This document shows, piece after piece, positions 18,265-26,818 of a stretch of 58,239 nt of DNA (its first letter is position 1; each line of letters opens with the position of its first letter). The position numbers and the translations under genes were made by a program. Location of the stretch: contig JALSKC010000009.1 in assembly GCA_026989055.1 (NCBI GenBank), forward strand, positions 1 through 58,239, in the 5' to 3' direction. Source of the DNA: Paracoccaceae bacterium. Its GTDB lineage: Bacteria > Pseudomonadota > Alphaproteobacteria > Rhodobacterales > Rhodobacteraceae. A model generated the notes under the pieces. The model was not told the DNA's origin. It did not search any database and was given only the letters and a program-made list of their open reading frames with translations.

Positions 18265-18726
18265 ATGGATCTGAGAAGTCGCCTGGGCAACGCGTTGAAG
18301 GAGGCGATGAAGGCCAAGGACAGCGATCGGCTGTCCACCCTGCGCCTGATCAACGCGGCGATCAAGGACCGCGACATCGCGCTGCGCGGCGAAGGCAGGG
18401 AAAGCGGCGTGAGCGAGGAGGAGATCCTCGGGATTCTCGGCAAGATGGTCAGGCAGCGCCAGGAAAGCGCGCGCGCCTACGAAGAAGGCGGGCGGCTGGA
18501 ACTGGCCGAACGCGAGCGGGCTGAAATTTCGGTGATCGAGGAATTCCTGCCGCGCCGGCTGAGCGAGGAAGAAACCGCGGTCGCCATCGATTCGGCGATC
18601 GCCGAGATCGGTGCCGGTTCGCTGCGCGACATGGGGCGGGTGATGGGGCTGCTGAAGGAAAGATATGCCGGCCGGATGGATTTTTCCTGCGTCGGTGCCC
18701 GGGTCAAGGAACGGCTGAGCGGATAG
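18265..18726 (+). CDS. GatB/YqeY-domain protein
   Basis: A 153-aa cytosolic protein of the YqeY family, which resembles the tRNA-binding tail of GatB; its exact role is unproven. Family features are MDLRSRLGNALKEAMKAKD at the start, LSTLRLINAAIKDRDI, IEEFLPRRLSEEE and the end LKERYAGRMDFSCVGARVKERL. Three possible ATGs are in frame. The one at 18265 is chosen because GGAG lies 6 nt upstream and gives the usual length of about 150 aa; 18253 would add four residues. It is divergent from carA. Confidence 0.92.
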   Translation: MDLRSRLGNALKEAMKAKDSDRLSTLRLINAAIKDRDIALRGEGRESGVSEEEILGILGKMVRQRQESARAYEEGGRLELAERERAEISVIEEFLPRRLSEEETAVAIDSAIAEIGAGSLRDMGRVMGLLKERYAGRMDFSCVGARVKERLSG

Positions 18727-19032
18727 CGGCAGCAGGGCCGGAGGGCGGGTGACGCACGCGAGGGCGGGTGACGCACGGTGCGGAAGACGCCGGCACCGGC
18801 GGCAGGCGCGTTTCCCCGCAGGCGCAGCCGGGACCCGCCTCCGGGAACGCCTCCCGTCTTTCGGGCTTCTTGCCGATCCCCGCCCTCTTTTCCGGCCTCC
18901 GCCCGGGCCTGCCCCGGCGAGCCTTTCTCCGAGGGCGTCTGCCCCGGCGGATGCCGCTTCGCCGGGCCGGGCGGCTGCCGTTGCGCCCGGTCCTCGGATG
19001 CCCGGTCCCCCGGTCGGGCGCGCCTGCGCGGC
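18727..19032. other. Convergent intergenic region between the YqeY-domain gene and the DUF2244 gene
   Basis: No gene or RNA is recognised. It begins with a 19-bp tandem duplication: GAGGGCGGGTGACGCACGC at 18741-18759 and the same with a final G at 18760-18778. The rest is G+C-rich sequence between two converging gene ends, without a clear T-tailed terminator. Confidence 0.55.
18741..18778. repeat. 19-bp tandem duplication, two copies, 18/19 identical
   Basis: The units at 18741-18759 and 18760-18778 differ only at the last base. The pair starts 14 bp after the stop codon of the YqeY-domain gene. Confidence 0.9.
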
Positions 19033-19557
19033 TCAGCCGAGCGCGCGCCGCAGTTCCAGATACAGCCGCGCACGTTCCTCCGGGCTGAGGAAGGCGCCGA
19101 TTTCGACAGTGCGCCGGTTGCCGCGCAGGGTGACGTAGTTTTCCACCGGCCCTCCCTCGGGCAGGATCTCCACCCTGACCCAGTGCGGGTTGGCCTCCCA
19201 GCCCAGACGCTTGCCGCGCGGTTCCAGTCGCACCAGCTCCACCCGGTCGTCTTTCAGCGTCAGCACCTCGCGCAGCGCCCCGTCGGCATAGCTGCGCTGC
19301 AGGAAGAACCATACCAGGGCCAGCGTCGCCAGCATGAAGGGCAGCATTCCCCACAATGCCGCCGTGCCCAGAAAGGCCATGAGCGGCAGCAGGAACATCG
19401 CATAGGTGATCAGGATGAAGGCGGCAAAGCCCTTGCGTGGCAGCGAACGGTGCGGCCACAGCGTCAGTCGCAGGCAGGGCCTGCCGTCGGCGCGAACGCA
19501 AGGGGCCCCGGTTTCATCCGGGGCCCCGCTGGTCAGTTCTTCCCATTTCAGGGGCAT
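19033..19557 (-). CDS. DUF2244 membrane protein downstream of ctaD
   Basis: A 174-aa protein with two adjacent hydrophobic helices near residues 40-85 (AAFILITYAMFLLPLMAFLG and LWGMLPFMLATLALVWFFLQ). A cytoplasmic domain follows with ANPHWVRVEI and NYVTLRGNRRTVEIGAFLSPEER, which matches DUF2244. The family is common in alphaproteobacteria next to cytochrome oxidase genes, but its function is not established; oxidase assembly is a guess from context. It starts 11 bp after the ctaD stop, so the two are probably co-transcribed. A perfect G+C hairpin lies 30-55 bases into the reading frame. Confidence 0.88.
   Translation of the reverse strand: MPLKWEELTSGAPDETGAPCVRADGRPCLRLTLWPHRSLPRKGFAAFILITYAMFLLPLMAFLGTAALWGMLPFMLATLALVWFFLQRSYADGALREVLTLKDDRVELVRLEPRGKRLGWEANPHWVRVEILPEGGPVENYVTLRGNRRTVEIGAFLSPEERARLYLELRRALG
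19502..19527 (-). promoter_or_regulatory. Perfect 10-bp G+C hairpin inside the start of the DUF2244 gene
   Basis: In the transcript GGGGCCCCGG, loop ATGAAA, CCGGGGCCCC. It begins 31 nt after the DUF2244 start codon and 42 nt after the ctaD stop. It could reduce read-through or translation of the second gene relative to ctaD. Confidence 0.55.
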
Positions 19558-19568
19558 TCGCGCATCCC

Positions 19569-21242
19569 TCAGTGAGCGGGCTGCTTGTCCCAGTCTTCCT
19601 GCTTGGGAAGCGTCTCGAAGGTATGCTCCGGCGGGGGCGTGGGCAGGGTCCACTCCAGGGTTTCGGCTTCGCCGCCCCAGTAGTTCTCCTCGCTCACGCG
19701 CTTGCCCCATTTCAGGGTGTAGAACACGACCCCGATGAAGAAGAGGAACGAGGCGAAGGACAGGAAGGCGCCGTAGCTCGACAGTTTGTTCCAGTAGGCA
19801 AAGGCCTCGGGGTAGTCGATGTAGCGGCGCGGCATGCCCTGACGGCCCAGGAAGTGCTGGGGGAAGAAGGTCAGGTTGGCGCCGACGAACATCGTCCAGA
19901 AATGCAGCTTGCCGGCCCATTCCGGATACTGGCGTCCGCTCATCTTGCCGATCCAGTAGTAGATGCCGGCGAAGATGCAGAACACCGCGCCAAGGCTCAT
20001 CACGTAGTGGAAGTGGGCAACCACATAGTAGGTATCGTGATAGGCCCGGTCGATCGGCGCCTGCGACAGCACGATGCCGGTGACGCCGCCCACGGTGAAC
20101 AGGAACAGGAAGCCGAAGGCCCAGAGCATCGGCGTCTTGAACTCGATCGAGCCGCCCCACATGGTGGCGATCCAGCTGAACACCTTCACGCCCGTGGGCA
20201 CCGCGATCACCATGGTCGCCAGCATGAAGTAGCTCTGCTGGCTGATGCTCATACCCACGGTATACATGTGGTGCGCCCAGACGACGAAGCCCAGGAAGCC
20301 GATGGCGATCAGCGCCCAGACCATCGGCAGGTAGCCGAACAGCGGCTTGTTCGAGAACTTCGAGATCACGTGGCTGATGATGCCGAAGCCCGGCAGGATG
20401 ATCATGTAGACCTCGGGATGCCCGAAGAACCACAGGATGTGCTGGTAGAGCACCGGGTCGCCGCCGCCGGCCGGATCGAAGAAGGTGGTGCCGAAGTTGC
20501 GGTCGGTCAGCAGCATGGTGATGCCGCCGGCCAGCACCGGCAGGCTCAGCAGGATCAGCCAGGCGGTGACGAAGATCGACCAGGGAAACAGCGGCACCTT
20601 GAACAGCGTCATGCCCGGCGCGCGCATGTTCAAGAACGTGGTGATCATGTTGATCGCGCCCAGGATCGAGCTCGCCCCCGACAGGTGCACCGCGAAGATC
20701 GCGAGATCCATCGAGAACCCGCCCTCGGTGGTGGACAGCGGCGGATAGAGCACCCAGCCCACGCCCGAGCCGAGCTGATCATTGCCCCCCGGCGCCAGCA
20801 GCGAGGCGATGCCAAGCGAGGTGCCGGCCACATACATCCAGTAGCTGAGGTTGTTCATCCGCGGGAACGCCATGTCCGGCGCGCCGATGTGCAGCGGCAT
20901 GAAATAGTTGCCGAAACCGCCGAACAGCGCCGGGATCACCACGAAGAACATCATCAGGACGCCGTGATAGGTGATCATCACGTTCCAGAGGTGGCCGTTG
21001 GGGGTGCATTCGGCCCCCGGGTCGGCGAACAGCCGCGCCCCTTCGAGGCACATGTACTGCACGCCCGGATCGGCCAGCTCCATCCGCATGTAGACGGTGA
21101 AGGCCACCGAGACGAAGCCGACGACGGCAGCGGTGAACAGGTAAAGGATACCGATGTCCTTGTGGTTGGTGGACATGAACCACCGTACGAAGAAGCTCTT
21201 CTTCTCGTGGTGGTCGTGGGTGTGGGTGGCTGCATCTGCCAT
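19569..21242 (-). CDS. ctaD: Cytochrome c oxidase subunit I, aa3-type
   Basis: A 557-aa inner-membrane haem-copper oxidase subunit with twelve expected helices. It carries the haem a ligand region [15 protein letters not shown], the active-site sequence [17 protein letters not shown] (Glu, CuB His and crosslinked Tyr), the HHMY CuB histidines and the VAHFHYVMS haem ligands. These mark an A-type oxidase that reduces O2 with electrons from cytochrome c. The N-terminus [15 protein letters not shown] is His-rich and soluble. Subunits II and III and the haem genes are not nearby; in Rhodobacterales ctaD is often separate from ctaCE. A cytochrome c gene lies directly upstream on the same strand. 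Confidence 0.98.
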   Translation of the reverse strand: MADAATHTHDHHEKKSFFVRWFMSTNHKDIGILYLFTAAVVGFVSVAFTVYMRMELADPGVQYMCLEGARLFADPGAECTPNGHLWNVMITYHGVLMMFFVVIPALFGGFGNYFMPLHIGAPDMAFPRMNNLSYWMYVAGTSLGIASLLAPGGNDQLGSGVGWVLYPPLSTTEGGFSMDLAIFAVHLSGASSILGAINMITTFLNMRAPGMTLFKVPLFPWSIFVTAWLILLSLPVLAGGITMLLTDRNFGTTFFDPAGGGDPVLYQHILWFFGHPEVYMIILPGFGIISHVISKFSNKPLFGYLPMVWALIAIGFLGFVVWAHHMYTVGMSISQQSYFMLATMVIAVPTGVKVFSWIATMWGGSIEFKTPMLWAFGFLFLFTVGGVTGIVLSQAPIDRAYHDTYYVVAHFHYVMSLGAVFCIFAGIYYWIGKMSGRQYPEWAGKLHFWTMFVGANLTFFPQHFLGRQGMPRRYIDYPEAFAYWNKLSSYGAFLSFASFLFFIGVVFYTLKWGKRVSEENYWGGEAETLEWTLPTPPPEHTFETLPKQEDWDKQPAH

Positions 21243-21371
21243 CGCGTTCTTCTCCTGCAGTCCCTGTTCTTCCCGGATGTTTCCGCCCGGGCGTTTCGGC
21301 CGGCTTAGCGCATCAGCCGGCGATGCTCAACACGCCGATTGCCGCAGCGACACGCCTGCGCGCGGGGAAGA

Positions 21372-21405
21372 GCCGGCCCGATGCCGCCCCGGCAGGCGGG
21401 CCGGC
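21372..21405 (-). terminator. Hairpin between the cytochrome c gene and ctaD
   Basis: GCCGGCCCG (21372-21380) pairs with CGGGCCGGC (21397-21405), and the loop holds a further TGCC/GGCA pair. It starts 8 bp after the cytochrome c stop. TCTTCCCC follows in the transcript, only weakly T-rich. Probable terminator separating the two genes. Confidence 0.55.
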
Positions 21406-21413
21406 GCCGCGCC

Positions 21414-21872
21414 TCAGTCCGACGAACCGGTTTCGTTCCCGTCCTCGGTCTCGTCCATCATCGGCGCGAGGCTGGCCAGATAGGCGGCCACATCCTCGCT
21501 GCCCTTGGTCAGCTTGAAGGTCATCTTCGACTTGGCGGCCGGATCGCCGGTTTCCTCCCGCAGAAAGCCCTTCGGATCGGTGATGAAGCGCGCCAGGGTC
21601 TCCTCGGTCCAGACCAGCCCGGCCTCGCCGGCGGCAAGGAGCGACTTGGAGTATCTGAAGCCTTCGACCGCGCCGGCCGCGCGTCCGATCACGCCGTAGA
21701 GGTTCGGCCCGGTCTTGCCGCCCTTGACGATCACGTCGTCGCCGTCGGCGATCATGTGGCACGCCTTGCATTTCTTGAAGGTCTTTTCCCCGGCGGCGGC
21801 ATCGCCCTGGGCCCAGGCGGCGCCGCTCAGGGAAAGGGCGATCCCGGCCGCGGCAAAGATGATCTTTTGCAT
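21414..21872 (-). CDS. Periplasmic c-type cytochrome, cytochrome c2/c550-like
   Basis: A 152-aa protein with a Sec signal peptide (MQKIIFAAAGIALSLSGAAWAQ, cleavage after AWA). Mature class I cytochrome c features are CKACH (Cys35, Cys38, His39) for covalent haem and Met117 in KSKMTFKL as the second axial ligand. The closest type is the cytochrome c2/c550 that carries electrons from bc1 to the oxidase, fitting its place before ctaD. The tail is acidic (MMDETEDGNETGSSD). GGAG lies 10 nt before the ATG. The preceding lipB stop is only 41 bp away, so it may be co-transcribed with lipB. Confidence 0.93.
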   Translation of the reverse strand: MQKIIFAAAGIALSLSGAAWAQGDAAAGEKTFKKCKACHMIADGDDVIVKGGKTGPNLYGVIGRAAGAVEGFRYSKSLLAAGEAGLVWTEETLARFITDPKGFLREETGDPAAKSKMTFKLTKGSEDVAAYLASLAPMMDETEDGNETGSSD

Positions 21873-21913
21873 CCTTCGTAAGCTCCTTGCGAATTGTGAT
21901 CCCAGCCTGCCGG

Positions 21914-22636
21914 TCATAATAGCGGTTTCGACGACGGTGGCGAGAGAGGAAATGTCGCATTCCCGTATTCCCCGGCATCTGTCGCCGGCTGCCGGAACAC
22001 GCGGGCGAACCCCAGCCGCAGGGCCTGGTCGAGGTCCTCCATGACAACCGGCAGTCCGAGATCGACCAGGCTGGTCACGCCGTGCCCGGTGATGCCGCAG
22101 GGCACGATTCCGGCGTAATGGGAAAGGTCGGGATCGACATTCACCGACAGGCCATGCAGGCTCACCCATTTCTTCAGCCGCACGCCGATCGCCGCGATCT
22201 TGTCCTCGCGCGGGGTGCCGTCGGGCAGGGGAGGCTTTTCCGGCCGCGCGACCCAGACCCCGACGCGCCCGGGGCGGATCAGCCCGGTGACGCCGAATTC
22301 GGCCAGCGCCGCGATCACCCATTCCTCCAGGGCGCGCACGAAGGCGCGCACGTCGCGTCCGCGCGCGGCCACGTCCAGCATCACGTAGACGACCCGCTGC
22401 CCCGGCCCGTGATAGGTATGTTGCCCGCCGCGGCGGGTCTCGAACACGGGCAGGCGGGCCGGCATACGCAGCCCCTCCGCCCGCGCGCTGGTGCCGGCGG
22501 TGTAGAGCGGCGGGTGTTCGAGCAGCCAGACGGCCTCCTCCGCCCGGCCCGCGGCGATGGCGGCGGCGCGGGCTTCCATCCTCTCCACCGCCTCCTCGTA
22601 TCCGGTCAGCCCCGGCGAGACGATCCACTCGACCAT
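21914..22636 (-). CDS. lipB: Lipoyl(octanoyl) transferase
   Basis: A 240-aa cytosolic enzyme that moves octanoyl groups from acyl-carrier protein to lipoyl domains. It contains [20 protein letters not shown], the catalytic Lys in [14 protein letters not shown] and the nucleophile Cys180 in [15 protein letters not shown]. Length is slightly above the usual 210-230 because of an extended C-terminus ([16 protein letters not shown]). The start [10 protein letters not shown] is preceded by GGAGCATCTTGGA. Two mutually exclusive hairpins can form 57-97 bases upstream of the start. The cytochrome c gene follows. Confidence 0.95.
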   Translation of the reverse strand: MVEWIVSPGLTGYEEAVERMEARAAAIAAGRAEEAVWLLEHPPLYTAGTSARAEGLRMPARLPVFETRRGGQHTYHGPGQRVVYVMLDVAARGRDVRAFVRALEEWVIAALAEFGVTGLIRPGRVGVWVARPEKPPLPDGTPREDKIAAIGVRLKKWVSLHGLSVNVDPDLSHYAGIVPCGITGHGVTSLVDLGLPVVMEDLDQALRLGFARVFRQPATDAGEYGNATFPLSPPSSKPLL

Positions 22637-22691
22637 TCCAAGATGCTCCGATCCGCTGGCCCGGCACCTCTGTGGCACCGGCGCGCGGCCT

Positions 22692-22733
22692 TGGCAAGGG
22701 CGCCGCCGTCTCTGTCCTTGCCATGCCCTTGCC
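22692..22733 (-). promoter_or_regulatory. Alternative hairpins in the leader between the DDAH-type gene and lipB
   Basis: The arm TGGCAAGGGC at 22692-22701 can pair with CCTTGCCA (22716-22723, 8 bp) or with GCCCTTGCC (22725-22733, 9 bp), but not both. It could be a terminator for the upstream gene or a switch in the lipB leader. No known riboswitch class was recognised. Confidence 0.35.
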
Positions 22734-22868
22734 GCGGTGCTTCCGTCGCGCGCCTTTCGCGCCGCGCTCCCGCCCGGAACGGTCGTGCCCGCCCGGCTCG
22801 GGCCCGCCGGGGGGGCGCGCCGTCGGGGGGGATCCGGCGCAGGGGCCCGGCCGGAGGTGCGGCGCGGC

Positions 22869-23651
22869 TCAGAAGCGCAGCGAAAGGCAGGACATGCCGC
22901 CATCCAGCAGCGCGAATTCGTCGTTGCGCAGCGCCACCACCCGATAGCCCGCGTCGGAGAGCATCTCGGCGGTGCGCTCGAACCCGGCCGGCAGGAATAC
23001 CCGGTCGTTGACCCGGATCGCATTGGCCGCGGCCTCCTCGCCCGCGGGGGGCTGCAGAACCCGGTATCCGGCGAAACAGCCGGTTCCGGCGAGACGGGGG
23101 GTGGCGAGGACGGTTTCCGCATCCAGCAGGGAGCAGGCGGTCTTGAAATGCAGTATGCCCTCGGGCGTCTGGCAGATCCGCAGCCGATAGCCCCAGCCGG
23201 CCACGATCGCGGCCAGCTCCCCGGCCCCTTCTCGGCCGGTGCGCGCCGAAAGCCCCACCAGGATCTCGCGCGGGGTGACGAGGATGTCGCCCCCCTCGAT
23301 GCTGCCGGGGCCGGAAATGGCGCGGATCTCGTCGAAATGCGCTTCGAGCGCGGAGCGGATCGCCGCCACCTCGCCGGCGCGCGACGGCGCCCCCGGTTTC
23401 AGCAGCACCGCCCCTTCGGGCAGGCAGAGCGCCACATCCTCGACAAAGACCGAATCCGGGAATTCCTCGAGCGCCTCCAGCAGGCTGACGCGCACCCCCG
23501 CCGCACGCAGCGCGGCGACATAGGCGGCATGATCGGCCCGCATGCGTGCCGGGTCGGGCGCGCCGCGGTCTTCGGCCCGGATCCCGCGAACGGCGGAATT
23601 CGCCGGGAGGCGGGCAATGGCGCGGCTGAAGGCGAGGGCAGGGTGAGGCAT
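22869..23651 (-). CDS. Dimethylarginine dimethylaminohydrolase-type amidinotransferase-fold hydrolase
   Basis: A 260-aa guanidine-modifying enzyme of the arginine deiminase superfamily. It shows the DDAH signatures [14 protein letters not shown] (residues 62-75), [10 protein letters not shown] with the substrate-contacting acids, catalytic His168 in [10 protein letters not shown], and nucleophile Cys255 in the C-terminal [14 protein letters not shown] hydrolyses methylated arginines to citrulline and methylamines. The short single-domain form with Cys at the extreme C-terminus favours DDAH over full arginine deiminase. It is monocistronic by spacing, with 232 bp before lipB. Confidence 0.9.
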   Translation of the reverse strand: MPHPALAFSRAIARLPANSAVRGIRAEDRGAPDPARMRADHAAYVAALRAAGVRVSLLEALEEFPDSVFVEDVALCLPEGAVLLKPGAPSRAGEVAAIRSALEAHFDEIRAISGPGSIEGGDILVTPREILVGLSARTGREGAGELAAIVAGWGYRLRICQTPEGILHFKTACSLLDAETVLATPRLAGTGCFAGYRVLQPPAGEEAAANAIRVNDRVFLPAGFERTAEMLSDAGYRVVALRNDEFALLDGGMSCLSLRF

Positions 23652-23887
23652 GGGCGGGCTCCTTCCGCGTCGGACCGTGGGGCGGGATCCGGCATCATCA
23701 GGGGCCGTCTTCCGGGCCCTGTCAACAGCGGCATCGGCAGCGGCCGGCCGGCGCGGCCGCCCTCTTCGGCAGGTCCTTTCCCCGGGCCCGGCCGGCGCGG
23801 CGCCCGAGGCGGGGCGAAAAATGCCGGCACCTCTTCACATCGCCGGAACGAGCCGTTATATCGCCCGGGCTTGCTGCCTGTTCACGT

Positions 23888-23974
23888 GCGGTCGTGGCGG
23901 AATTGGTAGACGCGCAGCGTTGAGGTCGCTGTGGGGTAACTCCCGTGGAGGTTCGAGTCCTCTCGACCGCACCA
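23888..23974 (+). tRNA. tRNA-Leu (anticodon GAG)
   Basis: An 87-nt class II tRNA. The acceptor stem GCGGTCG (23888-23894) pairs with CGACCGC (23964-23970), followed by A and an encoded CCA. The D-arm region reads GGCGGAATTGGTAGACGC, the anticodon stem CAGCG/CGCTG holds loop TTGAGGT with GAG at 23922-23924, a long variable arm is present, and the T arm contains GGTTCGAGTCC. It reads CUC and CUU codons. A small CCCCGT/ACGGGG hairpin at 23999-24015 may end the transcript. No integrase or att-like repeat lies beside it. Confidence 0.97.
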
Positions 23975-24007
23975 CCACCCCCGTTCCGGGCGCGCCGGCC
24001 CCGTTTC

Positions 24008-24059
24008 GGACGGGGCGGATTCGGACGGGGCAGGAAAGATTAGGACGGGGCAGGAAAGA
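24008..24059. repeat. GGACGGGGC-based tandem repeat, about three copies
   Basis: GGACGGGGC at 24008-24016 is followed by GGACGGGGCAGGAAAGA at 24023-24039 and exactly again at 24043-24059 (20-bp period). A further duplication, CAACCGGGA with a 16-bp period, occurs at 24121-24145. Both are in the non-coding gap between the tRNA and the HAD-IIB gene. Confidence 0.85.
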
Positions 24060-24217
24060 GGTGGCCCGCAGGCCGGGATTGGCGGCGGCGAAAGACGGCG
24101 AGAGGCCGCCGCGCAAACCGCAACCGGGAACGGGCGCAACCGGGACGGCAGGAAGCGGCGCCGGGAAAGGGGCGCCGGCAGGAAGCGAAGGAAGCCCGGG
24201 AAGCCGGAGAGACAGCC

Positions 24218-25018
24218 ATGCGCCCGCTCAGCGAATTTCCCCGGCACGAGGCGGCCCGGATCACCACCCTCTTCACCGACATCGACGACACGCTGACAAC
24301 CGACGGCCGCCTGCCGGCCGCGGCCTATGCGGCGCTGGAACGGCTCGCCGATTCGGGCATCGAGGTGGTGCCGGTCACCGGCCGTCCGGCCGGCTGGTGC
24401 GACATGATCGCCCGCTTCTGGCCGGTGGCCGGGGTGATCGGCGAGAATGGCGCCTTCTACTTCGCCTTCGACCGGCGTGCGCGGAGGATGCGCCGGGTGC
24501 ACCACGCCACGGAGGCGGAACGCGCCGCCGCCCGCGCCGGGCTGGAGCGGATCCGCGCGCGGGTGCTGGCCGAGGTGCCCGGCGCGCTGGTCTCGGCCGA
24601 TCAGCCCTTCCGCGCCCATGACCTGGCCATCGACTTCAGCGAAGACGTGCCGCCGCTGGAACCGGCCGCAGTGGCGCGGATCGTGGCCATCTTCGAGGAA
24701 GAGGGCGCGACGGCCAGGGTCTCGTCGATCCATGTCAACGGCTGGTTCGGCAGCTGGGACAAGCTGACCATGAGCCGCCGTTTCGCGGCCGAGGTGCTGG
24801 GGCGCGACCTGGATGCGGAAAGGGAACGGATGCTCTTTTGCGGCGACAGTCCGAACGACGTGCCGATGTTCCGCTTCTTTCCGCACGCCTGCGGGGTCGC
24901 CAACCTGCGCGACTTCGCCGGCCGGCTGGAGGCCGAGCCTTCCTGGATCGCCGCGGCGCGCGGGGCGGCGGGGTTCGTCGAGATCGCCGAACACCTGCTG
25001 GCGGCGCGCCGGGGCTGA
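24218..25018 (+). CDS. HAD-IIB (Cof-type) sugar-phosphatase-like hydrolase
   Basis: A 266-aa HAD phosphatase. Motif I is FTDIDDTLTT (Asp21 and Asp23), motif II is VPVTGRPAGW, the motif III lysine is in SWDKLTMSRRF, and motif IV is LFCGDSPNDVPMF. The large C2-type cap between motifs II and III is typical of subclass IIB (Cof, mannosyl-3-phosphoglycerate and sucrose-phosphate phosphatases). The substrate is probably a sugar phosphate. It has a GGAG-type site about 9 nt before ATG. It stands just outside the polysaccharide region and converges with the glycosidase gene. Confidence 0.88.
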   Translation: MRPLSEFPRHEAARITTLFTDIDDTLTTDGRLPAAAYAALERLADSGIEVVPVTGRPAGWCDMIARFWPVAGVIGENGAFYFAFDRRARRMRRVHHATEAERAAARAGLERIRARVLAEVPGALVSADQPFRAHDLAIDFSEDVPPLEPAAVARIVAIFEEEGATARVSSIHVNGWFGSWDKLTMSRRFAAEVLGRDLDAERERMLFCGDSPNDVPMFRFFPHACGVANLRDFAGRLEAEPSWIAAARGAAGFVEIAEHLLAARRG

Positions 25019-25048
25019 CGGCAGGCGGCGGGGCGGTTCCGCGGGGCC

Positions 25049-25084
25049 GGCTGCCGGGGCGGCTGCCGGGGCGGCTACCGGGGC
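25049..25084. repeat. Three tandem 12-bp units at the end of the glycosidase gene
   Basis: GGCTGCCGGGGC occurs at 25049-25060 and 25061-25072, and GGCTACCGGGGC at 25073-25084. The single change in the third unit supplies the TAG stop of the glycosidase gene (25075-25077, minus strand). Confidence 0.9.
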
Positions 25085-26457
25085 GGCGGTTCCTGGAAGA
25101 TCGTGATCACGCCGGCTCCGGGCATCCGCACGCGCAGGCTCTCTCCGGCGGCGATCCTCTGCGCCTCGGGCCGCAGCATGGAGCCGCGCGCGATCGCATA
25201 GGAAGTCCGGTAGCTGCCGGCGGGCAGCCCCCGGATCTCGAGCGCCGCCGGGCCGGTGGTCAGGGCCACCACCACATGGCGGCCGTTGCGGTTGACGAAG
25301 GCGAGCGGATCGACCCTGCGCGGGGCATCCGAACGGGCGCCGATGCGCTGCGCCCCCTCGCGTATGTAGCGGAAATACTGGAGATTGTAGCGGATTTCAT
25401 CGCGCGGGGTGATCAGCGGGGCGGATGAGCGGGGGTTGCGCACATCGACCAGACCGCCGAGCACCCGGCCCTGCCAGGCGACGGCCCCGCCGACCTTCAG
25501 GTCTTCGTGCAGCACCTGCGGCGTGCCGCGCCCGAACCAGTATTCGAGCATCGATGTCGGCTTGCCCAGGCTTCGGGCGCGCGCTGCCAGCCGCGGCAAG
25601 GCCTGGCGCGGGTTGCCGCGGTAGCGGTGGTAGGACAGTTCGGCCACGGCCTCCATCGCGCCGGGAATGCGGGCGATCTCGTCGATCAGCGGTACCGCCC
25701 GGTCGATGTTGGCGACCGAAGGCAGGATGAAGGCCGGCGTGAAACCGGCCTGGCGCAGCCGTCGGGCGGCGGCGACCACGGCGCGGCCGATGGTTTCGCC
25801 GTTCCAGGCGTTCTCGGACATGTCAGGCTCCAGGATCACTTCCCAGAAGTCCGGCACGAAGCCGAAGGCGGACTGGAGGTGCAGGTAGGTGGCCAGAACG
25901 AATTCGGCGTATTCCTCCGGATCCTGATGCAGGGTCGGGCCGTCGCGGAAGGAGACGTAGGTCAGGTTCACGATCAGCCGTTCGCCGCGCGCCTGCAACC
26001 GGCGGCGCAGCGGCAGGACGGAGCGGGTCACATGCCAGTCCAGCTCGGAGAAGTCGAAGCCGCTCCAGTCGATCACCTGCGGATCGGCATTGTCGTTTTC
26101 GGCCATGTAGAAGCGCTGCTTGTAGCGCGCGTAGGGCAGGGTGCCGGCGATGAAGCGCCGTGCCGCGCCGTCGCGCCCTTCCGCCCCGGCCCGGATTTCC
26201 AGTCGCACCCGGTTGATGCCGATCTCCTCCACCACCGCATCGAGCAGCGCTGCGCGCGAGGGCGGGGCGGGTGCGGCCGGGGTGTCGGACAGCTCGGCGG
26301 TGGCCTCCCAGCCCGAGATCACCTGGAAGCGCTGCGCAGGATCCAGCGTGATCACGACCGCCCCGGCCGGCGGCGCGGCGACCGGCAGCAGCAGCGCGGC
26401 GCACAGCGGGCGGAGGGCGCGCATGCACGGGGCGCTCATGATGTTCATGATGTTCAT
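25075..26457 (-). CDS. Secreted GH30-like glycosidase, (beta/alpha)8 clan GH-A
   Basis: A 460-aa protein with an N-terminal signal peptide (hydrophobic CAALLLPVAAPPAGA). RFQVISGWEATAEL near residues 43-56 is like the start of GH30 enzymes (QxIxGFGA). Candidate acid/base is Glu210 in FWEVILEPDMSENAW and candidate nucleophile is Glu305 in TSMLEYWFG, the right order and spacing for clan GH-A. The residue before the acid/base is Leu instead of the usual Asn. A beta-sandwich tail follows. It may trim the polysaccharide made by the neighbouring genes. Start: AGGAG is 7 nt before 26457; ATG 26463 is too close. The MNIMNIM start arises from a 9-bp tandem repeat. Confidence 0.75.
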   Translation of the reverse strand: MNIMNIMSAPCMRALRPLCAALLLPVAAPPAGAVVITLDPAQRFQVISGWEATAELSDTPAAPAPPSRAALLDAVVEEIGINRVRLEIRAGAEGRDGAARRFIAGTLPYARYKQRFYMAENDNADPQVIDWSGFDFSELDWHVTRSVLPLRRRLQARGERLIVNLTYVSFRDGPTLHQDPEEYAEFVLATYLHLQSAFGFVPDFWEVILEPDMSENAWNGETIGRAVVAAARRLRQAGFTPAFILPSVANIDRAVPLIDEIARIPGAMEAVAELSYHRYRGNPRQALPRLAARARSLGKPTSMLEYWFGRGTPQVLHEDLKVGGAVAWQGRVLGGLVDVRNPRSSAPLITPRDEIRYNLQYFRYIREGAQRIGARSDAPRRVDPLAFVNRNGRHVVVALTTGPAALEIRGLPAGSYRTSYAIARGSMLRPEAQRIAAGESLRVRMPGAGVITIFQEPPPR

Positions 26458-26463
26458 GCTCAT
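26437..26463. repeat. 9-bp tandem repeat at the glycosidase start
   Basis: CATGATGTT occurs at 26437-26445 and 26446-26454, followed by the partial copy CATGCTCAT. It multiplies in-frame ATG codons (MSMNIMNIM) at the start of the signal peptide. Confidence 0.8.
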
Positions 26464-26818
26464 GCTCCTCTCGGCCTCCTTCCAGCCGGCTCCGGCGCCC
26501 GGCGCCGGCAGGGGCGAGCGGGCATTGCGTTTCCCCATGCAAGCAGAACGGACGGAAAAGTCAAAACCTGTCCGGCCAGGTGCCGGCCGGGCATCGCGCC
26601 GGGGGCGGAATGTCCGGCCGCTTGCCGGTATCCGCCCGAAAACCGGGCGCTGTTCCCGATTCGGAAACAGGTTGTCTTTTTTTGTCGGAATCCCGGCCGG
26701 CCGGATGTATCCTGCCGCTGTGCGAGGCTTGGCGATGCGCGCCGGGCGCGCCCGGAATTGCGGGTCGCCGGGGCGCGCAGTGGCGGCGCTGGCTGCGGAA
26801 TTGGAGGGATGCATTGGC
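26458..26818. other. Divergent intergenic region between the glycosidase and the methyltransferase
   Basis: No gene is recognised. It includes a small hairpin (CGCCCG/CGGGCG, 26633-26649) and a run of seven T in TTGTCTTTTTTTGTCGG near 26669-26685, unusual for this DNA. It probably holds the promoters of both genes; a -10 box could not be assigned with confidence. Confidence 0.45.

Noticed and set aside
24008-25084. Possible CRISPR-like array from the clustered short repeats
   Set aside because: The units are 9-20 bp, directly abutting, without unique spacers, and no cas gene is present.
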